From JAAYXU01 sp050942555 (GTDB lineage: Bacteria; Bacillota; Clostridia; Christensenellales; UMGS416): DNA of 11,522 nt. The translations under genes and the position numbers were made by a program. The notes under the pieces are model-generated. The model made no database searches and was not told where the DNA came from. It saw only the letters and a list, made by a program, of their open reading frames with translations. Of this stretch, positions 1 to 6,514 are shown one piece after another. The stretch is taken from assembly GCA_050942555.1 (NCBI GenBank), contig JBMNNN010000050.1, positions 1 to 11,522 on the forward strand. Reading direction: 5' to 3'. Numbering within the stretch: position 1 is the first letter of the stretch; each line of letters opens with the position of its first letter.

Positions 1-11
1 GCACCTTTTTT

Positions 12-43
12 GAGCCTCCCGCCCCCGCGGGGGCGGGAGGCTC
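12..43. repeat. Perfect 32-base GC-rich palindrome
   Basis: Positions 12-27 (gagcctcccgcccccg) are exactly reverse-complementary to 28-43, giving a potential stem of about 14 pairs with a tight loop. A run of six T lies on its left side (6-11, plus strand). A minus-strand transcript leaving the serine hydrolase gene would therefore meet the hairpin followed by six A, not U, and a plus-strand transcript has no U run after it. It is thus not a canonical intrinsic terminator in either direction. It could be a U-less terminator, a leader hairpin of a gene beyond the left edge, or one end of a dispersed intergenic repeat of the kind found in gut Clostridia. The palindrome is seen directly; its role is unknown. 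Confidence 0.75.
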
Positions 44-85
44 CCTTCGGGTACTGTAGTCATGCCTGCTTATTTACCCAGAACT

Positions 86-114
86 ATTTTACACTAACGC
101 GCAAGTTTTGTGAT
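86..114 (-). promoter_or_regulatory. Weak candidate promoter firing leftward
   Basis: Reading the minus strand, TAAAAT (86-91) sits 17 bases after ATCACA (109-114), a 4/6 match to TTGACA. The surrounding 60-165 stretch is clearly more AT-rich than the genes. If real, it would transcribe through the 32-base palindrome towards a gene beyond the left edge. In such a transcript an ATG at 61-63 opens a frame without a stop up to the edge, but no clear ribosome binding site precedes it, so no gene is called there. Confidence 0.2.
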
Positions 115-199
115 GAACCTGCGAAATTGTCACAATGCGTACAGCTTCATAATCAAACACCGAACTGCTCCGATGCTGCCGCCCTTTGACCGGCTTCAA

Positions 200-1336
200 T
201 CACAGATCGAGCGCTTCATAAATTCGATTGCACAGTGCGGCATGGTCCCCGATCAGCGCCGTCCACCCTCTGACATGCATCGTGTATGCGATGGACAGCC
301 GGTTCTCAGGATCGGCCAGCATATAGCTGCCCGCCGCTCCGTCCCAGCCGAAAGAGCCGAGCGCATTGCGCCGGCCGCAATCCCTGCTGATGAGCGTGCG
401 CACCCCCAATCCGTAGCCATAGCCCGGACCGCCCGCGCTGCTAAAGTTCTGGACAGAGGCAACGCGGGACAGCTGCTCGGTACGCATGATGTCGATGGTC
501 TCCGCGCTGAGGATGCGCGCGCCGCTTAGTCCCACCCCGCCATTGGCCATGGCGTCGACGAAAAGGCTGTAATCATCCGCACTGGACACGATGCCTGCGC
601 CGCCGCTCTCGTATTCGGGCGAGAGCGCAAACTGGTTGGTCGGCGGCGCTTCGCGCATGTTGCGTTCATCCGCATTATAGCAGTACTGCGCGGCCAGCGT
701 AACGGGATCGCCGGCGTGGCGCATCGATGTATTTTTCATGCCGAGCGGCTCGAATATGACGCGCCTGAGGAAATCGGAAAACCGCTCGCCCGACGCGGCC
801 TCGACCACCGCCGCCAGCACATCGTGGCACAGGCTGTACTGATACCGCTCGCCCGGCTCAAAGCAGAGCGGCGACTCGACCAATGCGGCGACGATCTCCC
901 TGGTGGTGGCGTGGCCGCCGTTTTTCCGGAGCAGAGCCCTCAGCGGCTCCCTGTCCAGCTCATAGTTGAAGCCAGCGCTCATCGTGAACAGGTGTCTTAC
1001 CGTCATGACGGTCCGCGGCCTGATCCTTTGACCGTCCCTGAGTAGATACACTCCGCGAAACTCGGGCAGGTATTGATGAACGGGGAAGTCAAGCCCGAGC
1101 GCGCCTTCCTCCACCAGACGCATGGCCGCCGCTACCGTTATCGGCTTGCTGCACGAGTAGAGGAAATACAGGGTGTCTCCGGAGGAGGGAATCCTGCGGG
1201 CGCCGTCCGAATATCCGTAAAAAGCGCGAAAGACCGTCTCATGCGCGCGCCGCACGACCAGACCACAGCATGGAATGCCGAGTTCATCGATAAAATAATC
1301 CTTCAGATATCTTTCGACACGGTCGAAGTTGCTCAT
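200..1336 (-). CDS. Beta-lactamase-fold serine hydrolase (class C/esterase type)
   Basis: This 378-residue protein belongs to the serine beta-lactamase-like family (class C beta-lactamases, DD-peptidases, EstB-type esterases). The nucleophile motif SxxK is S61-C-S-K64, inside the typical YSCSKPIT context. The second motif, usually YxN, is Y167-S-L169 in a typical PGERYQYS context. The KTG-equivalent is the W331-D-G333 segment of the FGWDGAAGS stretch, as in family esterases. No signal peptide or membrane segment is seen, so it is probably cytosolic, which argues for ester or amide cleavage of a small molecule rather than cell-wall or antibiotic work. Start: ATG at 1336; the nearest SD-like GAGG lies 10 bases upstream, longer than usual. 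It has its own promoter (1475-1503) and is separated from the operon to its right by a hairpin. Family assignment is secure; the substrate is unknown. Deacylation of a glycoside is possible given the neighbours. Confidence 0.9.
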   Translation of the reverse strand: MSNFDRVERYLKDYFIDELGIPCCGLVVRRAHETVFRAFYGYSDGARRIPSSGDTLYFLYSCSKPITVAAAMRLVEEGALGLDFPVHQYLPEFRGVYLLRDGQRIRPRTVMTVRHLFTMSAGFNYELDREPLRALLRKNGGHATTREIVAALVESPLCFEPGERYQYSLCHDVLAAVVEAASGERFSDFLRRVIFEPLGMKNTSMRHAGDPVTLAAQYCYNADERNMREAPPTNQFALSPEYESGGAGIVSSADDYSLFVDAMANGGVGLSGARILSAETIDIMRTEQLSRVASVQNFSSAGGPGYGYGLGVRTLISRDCGRRNALGSFGWDGAAGSYMLADPENRLSIAYTMHVRGWTALIGDHAALCNRIYEALDL

Positions 1337-1417
1337 GGACGCTGCGCCTCGTCTTTCTTGTCTCGTACGGCCGCCTGCCGTGCGACGGCATCGTTACTGG
1401 GGTGATACCGGGGTTTT

Positions 1418-1431
1418 TTCCTGTACAGGAA
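1418..1431. promoter_or_regulatory. 14-base perfect palindrome in serine hydrolase leader
   Basis: The sequence ttcctgtacaggaa is its own reverse complement. It lies about 40-50 bases downstream of the predicted transcription start and about 80 bases before the ATG of the serine hydrolase. Position and symmetry suit a repressor operator or a small leader hairpin. On the plus strand it overlaps a T6 run (1414-1419). The regulator is not identifiable. Confidence 0.4.
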
Positions 1432-1474
1432 CAGGCGACGCTCTTTCCCATGCGCGCACTCACTGTTTTTTTCT

Positions 1475-1503
1475 ATCATAGCATTAATACAATTCCGGGG
1501 CAA
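1475..1503 (-). promoter_or_regulatory. Promoter of the serine hydrolase gene
   Basis: On the minus strand TTGCCC (1498-1503, 4/6 to TTGACA) is followed after exactly 17 bases by TATGAT (1475-1480), with TG one base before the -10 box, which makes an extended -10. Transcription would start near 1468, giving a leader of about 130 bases. It lies just downstream of the hairpin ending the operon to its right, so the serine hydrolase probably forms its own transcription unit. Confidence 0.6.
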
Positions 1504-1546
1504 TCAAAATAAATGGCTTGGTTTGCAGGGATATTGAAGAAAGCCA

Positions 1547-1581
1547 AGCCGCCGCGGCTCCTGTGGCGTGCCGCGGCGGCT
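1547..1581 (-). terminator. Hairpin terminator at the end of the seven-gene operon
   Basis: Positions 1547-1558 (agccgccgcggc) pair perfectly with 1570-1581, a 12-pair GC-rich stem with an 11-base loop, located 63 bases after the GH127 stop codon. On the minus strand the stem is followed by TTGGCTTTCTTC, a broken and rather weak U tract, so termination may be incomplete. Its position between the end of the operon and the next promoter supports the call. Confidence 0.6.
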
Positions 1582-1644
1582 CATGTATCGTGCGCTATGC
1601 TGTTGGCCGGATTTTATCGATGCCGGGAGCGGATGCGGGGCTGA

Positions 1645-3399
1645 TTATTCCTTCGGGAACATCGGGAAGCAGCTGAAGCCCTCGTTTTCGATTTCCATGT
1701 AGGGCATGACGCGCAGGTCGGGCGCACCGTCCACCTCGAAGTGCAGCGGCGGCCCGGCCGGGCGCAGCCGTCCGATGAACTCGTCGGGGCGTCCCGATAT
1801 GATGATGCCATTTTCGTGGTTCCGTTCGCCCACGACCGCCATCAGGAGCGGCCCGTATGTGTAGGCGCACCGGTCGAAGCCCTCGACCTCGTTCGCGCCC
1901 GAATAGGGATGCGCCGCAAAGCCCATCGGCACCTCGAAGGTAACGACGTCGCCCGGCTGCCACTGACGGTACACGACCGCATACGTGCCCGGAGCGCCCG
2001 AGGCGAGCGGCTGACCGTTGAGCAACAGCGCGACCTCCGACACCGCGTACTGCGGGATGCGCACCCGCAGCGTGAATTCCTGCGGTCGCTCCATGTCGAA
2101 GCGGAGCGAAACCTTCCCGTCATAGGGATAGTCGCTTTGCTCGGTCACCCGTATGGGCTGGTGTGCGCTCTCCCACAGGAGCTCCGCCTGTCCGTAAATG
2201 TCGCAGGACAGCGTGTCGCTGCTGAGCGTAAACAGGTACTCGGGCAGAGAGCCGAATATCCGCGTGCCCACGCCCGAGCAGCAGTGGTTGATCTGCCGGA
2301 AAGGCTGCTTATGATCGTCGAGGAACGCAAAATACCGGATGTTGGCGTCCCCGCTTTGGTTGGCGATCGCGATATTGTACAGCGACTGCTCGATCTCGAG
2401 CGTATACTTTTCTTCGTCGGGGAACAGCCGGTGCAGCCGCTGGTTCATATGCAGCCAGAACGAGGAGCAGCACAGCTCGTTGTACTTGTAATTCGTATAG
2501 ATAAAGTTGCAGCCGGGATATGCTTCCGGGGAGCCTTCGCACATGACGATGCCGCCGCCCGGGTGCTGCCAGTCGCGCTTGTACAGCTCCCAGCATCCCA
2601 ACACGGCGTTTAGAATATAGGGCGCGCCGGTATAGCGGTACAGGTCGATATAACCCTCGAAGGCCTCCAGCTCGCTGCCGTGGGGATGCGGCTCCTTGCC
2701 GGGCTGGCGGCGGATATGGACCGCTTCGCGCTCGCGCGCGATGAACTGGGCCAGACGCCAGGTTTCCTCATAATACTGCCTGCAGATGTCCATATCGAGG
2801 TTGCAGCCGATCTCGGTGGAAAAAACGCTGGTGGACGCGACGACGCCCTGGAACGCGAGCTCCAGATACCGGATGACCGGCAGATCCGGGCACCGGTTGA
2901 ACCAGTCCTGCCAGCGCCGCAGCAGCGGGAACGCCCGCTTCTCGCCCGCGCGGGCCGCTGCGATGAGCCCGTATGTCAGCCATATGCGCACATAGTGCGG
3001 GTACTCCCGGTAGGCGAAATGGAATTTGTCGATGGGCATCAGGAACCCGTCGTCCTCGGCGGCTTCCTCGATGAAGTCGAGTATCTCCCCGACGCCCTTG
3101 CGCAGCGCTGCTTCTTCCTCCCAGCGCAGCGCGTTGCCCGCGCCCATCAGGTACTGTGAGGCGGTGGATCCCTTCAAGTTGTCTTCAAAATGGCCGGGGT
3201 AGCGCTCGGCCGTGGGCGTGCGTCCCAGCTTCACGTCGAACCAGTAGCGCATCCGGTCCATTTCCAGCCGTTTGATAAAGCCGATGTTGTTGTCAAATAC
3301 CTGCCGCAGCAGGCCGCCCGTCAGTCGGACGCCGCGAAGGGGCGTGAAGAGCTTGTCGGGTACTGCCATACGCGCATTATAATCGAAATACTGGGGCAT
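1645..3399 (-). CDS. GH127 (DUF1680) beta-L-arabinofuranosidase-like enzyme
   Basis: This 584-residue protein is a member of the DUF1680/GH127 family, which releases beta-L-arabinofuranose from arabino-oligosaccharides (type enzyme: bifidobacterial HypBA1). The N-terminal part (about 20-390) has the alpha-helical barrel character and the C-terminal part (about 395-584) is beta-rich. Every HypBA1 key residue has a spacing-consistent counterpart: acid/base E292 (EAYPG) 16 residues before metal ligand E308, then C310, and the pair C373-C374, with C373 as likely nucleophile and C374 completing the Zn site. The usual CCPPN stretch is CCSGVG here. No signal peptide is seen, so it acts on imported material. 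SD AAAGGAGG lies 11 bases from the ATG, slightly long; a second Met (residue 11) lacks an SD. It is the last gene of the operon, 25 bases after the preceding gene. Family is confident; exact sugar specificity is not, since relatives (GH137/142/146) share the fold. Confidence 0.88.
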   Translation of the reverse strand: MPQYFDYNARMAVPDKLFTPLRGVRLTGGLLRQVFDNNIGFIKRLEMDRMRYWFDVKLGRTPTAERYPGHFEDNLKGSTASQYLMGAGNALRWEEEAALRKGVGEILDFIEEAAEDDGFLMPIDKFHFAYREYPHYVRIWLTYGLIAAARAGEKRAFPLLRRWQDWFNRCPDLPVIRYLELAFQGVVASTSVFSTEIGCNLDMDICRQYYEETWRLAQFIAREREAVHIRRQPGKEPHPHGSELEAFEGYIDLYRYTGAPYILNAVLGCWELYKRDWQHPGGGIVMCEGSPEAYPGCNFIYTNYKYNELCCSSFWLHMNQRLHRLFPDEEKYTLEIEQSLYNIAIANQSGDANIRYFAFLDDHKQPFRQINHCCSGVGTRIFGSLPEYLFTLSSDTLSCDIYGQAELLWESAHQPIRVTEQSDYPYDGKVSLRFDMERPQEFTLRVRIPQYAVSEVALLLNGQPLASGAPGTYAVVYRQWQPGDVVTFEVPMGFAAHPYSGANEVEGFDRCAYTYGPLLMAVVGERNHENGIIISGRPDEFIGRLRPAGPPLHFEVDGAPDLRVMPYMEIENEGFSCFPMFPKE

Positions 3400-3424
3400 T
3401 TGTTCTCATCCCTCCTTTTACCCG

Positions 3425-4411
3425 CTAATTCTCCTCGCCGAGTTGCCATTCCTGCTTTGTACGAAAAGGAGAATCGAACCTGCTGCTGAGCGCGTTCTTA
3501 CGCTCCAGATGAGCGTAACAGGCCCGGTCGCACGCCCGGCCGCATATGGACTGGACCAGACTGTGGCGCGGTGGGGGGTAGAATGTGGTCGCGTCCATGA
3601 CCCGCCGGGCTTCCTCGGGAGAAAACCTGTATTCGCCCCGCATGATGGCCTCCCGCCCGGGGATGCCCGCGTATGCGTCGGGCGGCATGAACGGATTCCT
3701 GCTGCGGTTCGCACCCTTATAATAGGCCGCGCACTGCCAGGTGTCAAGCCTGCGCACCGGGTAGTGCCGGCCGGCGCAGGTTATGGTTTCGGTGTCCACG
3801 GAATAGGCGCTGCCGGGGCAGGCCGCCATGCATTCCCCGCAGCCGTCGCAGATATGTGGCTCGGGTATCGGGCTTGGCTCGAGCGGGGCGTTGGTCAGTA
3901 TGAAGCCAAAGCGCTGCAGCGGTCCGAAGCGGTCGGTCAGTACCGATCCCGACAGCCCGATCTCTCCCATGCCGCAGGCGATGGCCGCCTGCCGAAAATC
4001 CATCTGCACCTCGCCCGTAACGCCCCTGACGATCGCCCGGTAGTCCTGTTCGGGATTGGTCGCATCGGTCTCGGCCATGATGAGCGGATGCCTGCGCTGC
4101 GGGACGGCTTCCCATCCGACGTCCTCGAGGAAACCCGAAAGGCGCAGTAGCGTGCGGGGAATCACGACCTCCTCGATGCTCTCGATGGCCATGGTCGTAT
4201 ACTGGTAGTATGTCGAGCCTTCCTCGATGCCGCGCATCGCTCCCCTGAGCATCCGGAACCCAAGACCGATCACCGACCGGGCCTGGGGGAATATCCTTCG
4301 CGGATCATGGACGGGGTCGGTTCCCGAGAAGCGCTCTATGTCGGCAAAGCCTACAATATCCGCGCCGAACTCGCGGGCGCGCTCGGCAATAATGGCATTA
4401 AAATCACTCAT
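3425..4411 (-). CDS. QueG/RdhA-like double [4Fe-4S] protein, paralogue C
   Basis: This 328-residue protein is the third of three tandem paralogues. The N-terminal domain (about 1-180) has the motifs of the epoxyqueuosine reductase/reductive dehalogenase superfamily (GADIVG at 16-21, HDPRRIFP, CGMGEIG at 146-152, FGPLQRF), the domain that binds a corrinoid in characterised members. The C-terminal part supplies eight cysteines for two [4Fe-4S] clusters: C188, C191, C194, C198 (CxxCxxCxxxCP), C227 in WQC, then C290, C294 and C298. It lacks the Tat signal of respiratory dehalogenases and the C-terminal HEAT repeats of QueG, and about 60 residues separate C227 from the last group, far more than in QueG. 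The start at 4411 is fixed by AGGAGG 6 bases upstream and by alignment with the sister proteins; a longer frame to 4522 is not used. Its ATG overlaps the previous stop (ATGA). The substrate is unknown; corrinoid binding is inferred, not shown. Confidence 0.85.
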   Translation of the reverse strand: MSDFNAIIAERAREFGADIVGFADIERFSGTDPVHDPRRIFPQARSVIGLGFRMLRGAMRGIEEGSTYYQYTTMAIESIEEVVIPRTLLRLSGFLEDVGWEAVPQRRHPLIMAETDATNPEQDYRAIVRGVTGEVQMDFRQAAIACGMGEIGLSGSVLTDRFGPLQRFGFILTNAPLEPSPIPEPHICDGCGECMAACPGSAYSVDTETITCAGRHYPVRRLDTWQCAAYYKGANRSRNPFMPPDAYAGIPGREAIMRGEYRFSPEEARRVMDATTFYPPPRHSLVQSICGRACDRACYAHLERKNALSSRFDSPFRTKQEWQLGEEN

Positions 4412-5409
4412 GGTCTGCCTCCTGTCGCCGGTTCGGGGATGAAATCCATCGCAAACTTCTTCCGTATGAGCCCTTTTCGCTCGAGATGGGCATAGCAGGC
4501 CGTGTCGCAGGCCTTGCCGCACAGGCAGGGCACATACCCGTAATGCGTATTGGGGAGGAATTTGAGCCGGTCGTATATGGCCAGCGCTTCCTCCCGGCTG
4601 AAACGCTTTTCGCCGTTTAGAATCGCTTCCCGCTCGGGGTGATCGCGGAGGAAGTCAGCCGGCATGAAGGGATTTGAGCGGTGGGCTCCACGGTAGTACA
4701 CGCTGCACTGCCACGTATCCCAGCCTCCATACGGGAAGGCGCGGTCTCCGACAACGAGCGTCCGCTCGCTGCCGCAGATCGCCTTTCCGGGACAGGCGTC
4801 GGCGCATGCGCCGCACTGGTCGCACAGCGATTCGGCGAGCACCGGATCGGGCGCAAGGGGCGCGTTGGTGATGATGAACGCGAAGCGCTGGAAGGGTCCG
4901 AATTCGGGCGTGAGTACGTTTCCGCGGTATCCGGGCGTACCCAGCCCGCAGATGACGGCCGACTGCGTTTCGTCGAGTATCACCTCGGGGGCGGGCTTGC
5001 CGGGGCCGACAGGCTCGGTGTGAATGAGCCGCCGCGTGGCGGTCACCTCGGGGTTTGTTTCCAAATCGTCCTTTATGCGCAGTCCTGGAGTGGAGCGCTG
5101 TATGCACGCCTCGTAGCCCTCGTTTTCGATGACGCGCGCCATTTTCAGAAGTAACGCGCCGGCGATTTCCTCGGACAGCGCCTTGACGCCCAGGCTTGTG
5201 TATGTATAGCGCTGCGTTCCCGCGAGGATTCCCCGGTATATTCCCCGGGGTACGCGCAGCGCTACGCCGATGACCGCGGTGGCCTTCGGCAGTATGAAGC
5301 GCGGATCGCGCTGGGGCGGCGAGCCTTCGTAGAGACGCACGTCCCCGATGCCGCACAGATCGGCTCCGTATTCGCGGGCTTTTTGTTTGATGCGTTCGCT
5401 GTTAATCAT
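4408..5409 (-). CDS. QueG/RdhA-like double [4Fe-4S] protein, paralogue B
   Basis: This 333-residue protein is the middle paralogue. It shares the N-terminal pattern GADLCGIG (15-22), DPRxIxP, VIG and RGI(Y)RGI, then CGLGTPG (154-160) and FGPFQRF. Fe-S ligands are C196, C199, C202, C206, then C235 in DTWQC, then C301 and C305 with C297 (or C295) completing the last group, which reads CLCGKACDTAC. The C-terminal half closely matches paralogue C (WQCxxYYxGA, NPFMP, ACYAHLERK), whereas its N-terminal half diverges most: GTPG replaces GEIG in the glycine motif. The start at 5409 has AGGAG 6 bases upstream, overlapping the stop of paralogue A, and aligns with the sister N-termini; a longer open frame to 5721 is read-back into the upstream gene. 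Probable role: cytoplasmic low-potential reductase in the glycoside operon. Substrate unknown. Confidence 0.85.
   Translation of the reverse strand: MINSERIKQKAREYGADLCGIGDVRLYEGSPPQRDPRFILPKATAVIGVALRVPRGIYRGILAGTQRYTYTSLGVKALSEEIAGALLLKMARVIENEGYEACIQRSTPGLRIKDDLETNPEVTATRRLIHTEPVGPGKPAPEVILDETQSAVICGLGTPGYRGNVLTPEFGPFQRFAFIITNAPLAPDPVLAESLCDQCGACADACPGKAICGSERTLVVGDRAFPYGGWDTWQCSVYYRGAHRSNPFMPADFLRDHPEREAILNGEKRFSREEALAIYDRLKFLPNTHYGYVPCLCGKACDTACYAHLERKGLIRKKFAMDFIPEPATGGRP
4418..4423 (-). promoter_or_regulatory. Ribosome binding site fixing the start of paralogue C
   Basis: A full AGGAGG on the minus strand lies 6 bases before the ATG at 4411 and inside the end of paralogue B. It decides for the 328-residue form over a 365-residue extension whose extra N-terminus has no counterpart in the other paralogues. 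The ATGA stop/start overlap suggests translational coupling. Confidence 0.8.
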
Positions 5410-5415
5410 AATTCT

Positions 5416-5420
5416 CTCCT
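5416..5420 (-). promoter_or_regulatory. Ribosome binding site fixing the start of paralogue B
   Basis: AGGAG on the minus strand, 6 bases before the ATG at 5409, shares its first base with the TGA stop of paralogue A. It marks the true start within a longer open frame and implies coupled translation of A and B. Confidence 0.75.
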
Positions 5421-6484
5421 CACCGGTCCAGTACCCAGCGTTTGCCGGTACGCAGCGGCTCCCTGAACGCGCCTTCCAGACAACCGCCCTTTTTCTCCAG
5501 CATGTTGACGCATGCCCGTATACAGCCGCCGCACTTGGCCATGTTATACCCCAGCCAGGAGGGGAAATAGTCTTCGAGCGCGTTATACACCTTGAGTATC
5601 TCGCGCTCGTTTGCTTCGGCCTTTCCCTCCAGCACGTCGAGCGCTCCGTCCCTATTCTCGTCAAACACGGCTTTGGGCACGAACGGATTCTGATAGCGTC
5701 CGCCGTGGGTATAGAAGGCATAGCACTTCCAGGCGTCGTTCTTGCCCCACTCGAGCTTCTTGCCCGCGACCGTGACGGTTATCGATTCGGTCTGGCTGAT
5801 GCATGAGCCGGGGCACTCCCGGGCGCAGGCCATGCAGCGCTTGCACAGCGGCGGGCCGTCATAGAGCGGGTCGGGTTCGAGCGGCGCGTCGGTGAATATA
5901 TACGCGAACCGCTGCATGGGGCCGAACTGCGGCGTCAGCAGCATCTTGCTCCATCCGATCTCCCCCAGACCGCAGACCACGGCCGCGATGCGGAAATGGA
6001 ACTGCAGATCGGGCGCGGCCCTGCTGGGCGCGACCGGGCGCGTGTACTGCACCGAGCGGTGGTGCGCGGTTTTGTTCGCCGTGCGTCCGATATCGATCTG
6101 CTCCTCGGGGGAAAGGGTGTTGCCCTCCGAGCCGTCCATATCCGACACGCGGCCCCGCGCGCCGGTGTTGCGGTAGACCGCGGCCTCCCAGCCGCTGTCC
6201 TCGATGAAGCGGCCCACCTCGTAAAGCACCGACGGCGCGAATACCTCGTTGATGCCGCCATACGCCATCGACGGGTACTGGTAGAACTGGGTACCCTCCT
6301 CGATGCCCCGCTGCACGCCTCTGGGGATGCGAAAGCCCAGCCCGATGATGGACGTGGCGGCGGGGAATATGTGCCGCGGGTCCATGTCGTGCGGCGCGCC
6401 TTCGAAGCGGTCCATCGAGCCGATGCCGCACAGATCGGCCCCCGCGGCCAGCGCGATTCTTTTTACCGATTCACTAGTCAGCAT
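5420..6484 (-). CDS. QueG/RdhA-like double [4Fe-4S] protein, paralogue A
   Basis: This 354-residue protein is first and longest of the three. Motifs in order: GADLCGIG (15-22), DPRHIFP (35-41), RGVQRGIEEG (55-64), CGLGEIG (171-177), FGPMQRF (187-193). Cysteines for two [4Fe-4S] clusters are C214, C217, C220, C224 (CxxCxxCxxxCP), C254 in AWKC, and C318, C321, C325 (CxxCxxxC). This CxxC spacing is the QueG arrangement and differs by one residue from CxxxC in B and C. It carries an extra polar stretch (about 105-155) shorter or absent in the others. N-terminally it is closest to C (IEEG, QYxxMA, GWEA). SD-like AGGA lies 4 bases before the ATG, and the gene starts 30 bases after the oxidoreductase stop. 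There is no signal peptide, no Tat motif and no HEAT repeats. Role: inferred reductive enzyme in catabolism; true queuosine synthesis is unlikely in this context. Substrate unknown. Confidence 0.85.
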   Translation of the reverse strand: MLTSESVKRIALAAGADLCGIGSMDRFEGAPHDMDPRHIFPAATSIIGLGFRIPRGVQRGIEEGTQFYQYPSMAYGGINEVFAPSVLYEVGRFIEDSGWEAAVYRNTGARGRVSDMDGSEGNTLSPEEQIDIGRTANKTAHHRSVQYTRPVAPSRAAPDLQFHFRIAAVVCGLGEIGWSKMLLTPQFGPMQRFAYIFTDAPLEPDPLYDGPPLCKRCMACARECPGSCISQTESITVTVAGKKLEWGKNDAWKCYAFYTHGGRYQNPFVPKAVFDENRDGALDVLEGKAEANEREILKVYNALEDYFPSWLGYNMAKCGGCIRACVNMLEKKGGCLEGAFREPLRTGKRWVLDR

Positions 6485-6514
6485 GCTATCCTGTCCTTTC
6501 TTTCGGTTTCGCGG

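Larger units (their letters stand above)
1337..1644. other. Intergenic region between serine hydrolase and GH127 genes
   Basis: This 308-base gap holds, in the direction of transcription (right to left), the hairpin ending the large operon (1547-1581), a promoter for the serine hydrolase (1475-1503), and a roughly 130-base leader containing a 14-base palindrome (1418-1431). No credible gene is seen in it. The stretch around 1460-1515 is AT-rich compared with the flanking coding sequence, as expected of a promoter. Confidence 0.7.

Noticed and set aside
1..61. Start of a leftward gene at the ATG at 61-63
   Set aside because: The frame runs through the palindrome without a stop, but there is no clear ribosome binding site and the residues look spurious; only 21 codons are visible.
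108..136. TTGTGA...TCACAA, resembling a CRP site
   Set aside because: The half-sites are 16 bases apart instead of the 6 needed for CRP, and a Clostridia-type genome makes a CRP site unlikely.
200..1336. Antibiotic-resistance beta-lactamase
   Set aside because: No signal peptide, YSL in place of YxN and an esterase-like WDG motif; the family has many non-beta-lactamase members.
1514..1550. Second inverted repeat ggcttgg/ccaagcc overlapping the foot of the operon terminator
   Set aside because: Only 7 pairs with a 22-base loop; an attenuator-like competition with the main stem cannot be supported.
1741..2613. Plus-strand open frame of 290 codons across the GH127 gene
   Set aside because: Antisense to a gene with intact catalytic residues; composition is that of a mirror frame.
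4412..4522. N-terminal extension of paralogue C
   Set aside because: The extra 37 residues overlap the end of paralogue B, have no counterpart in the sister proteins, and a full AGGAGG sits before the start at 4411.
5410..5721. N-terminal extension of paralogue B
   Set aside because: The extra 104 residues lie wholly over paralogue A in another frame; the start at 5409 has an SD and matches the other paralogues.
3425..6484. Reading the three Fe-S proteins as queuosine biosynthesis (QueG)
   Set aside because: No HEAT-repeat domain, no other queuosine genes nearby, three copies in tandem, and a sugar-catabolic operon context.
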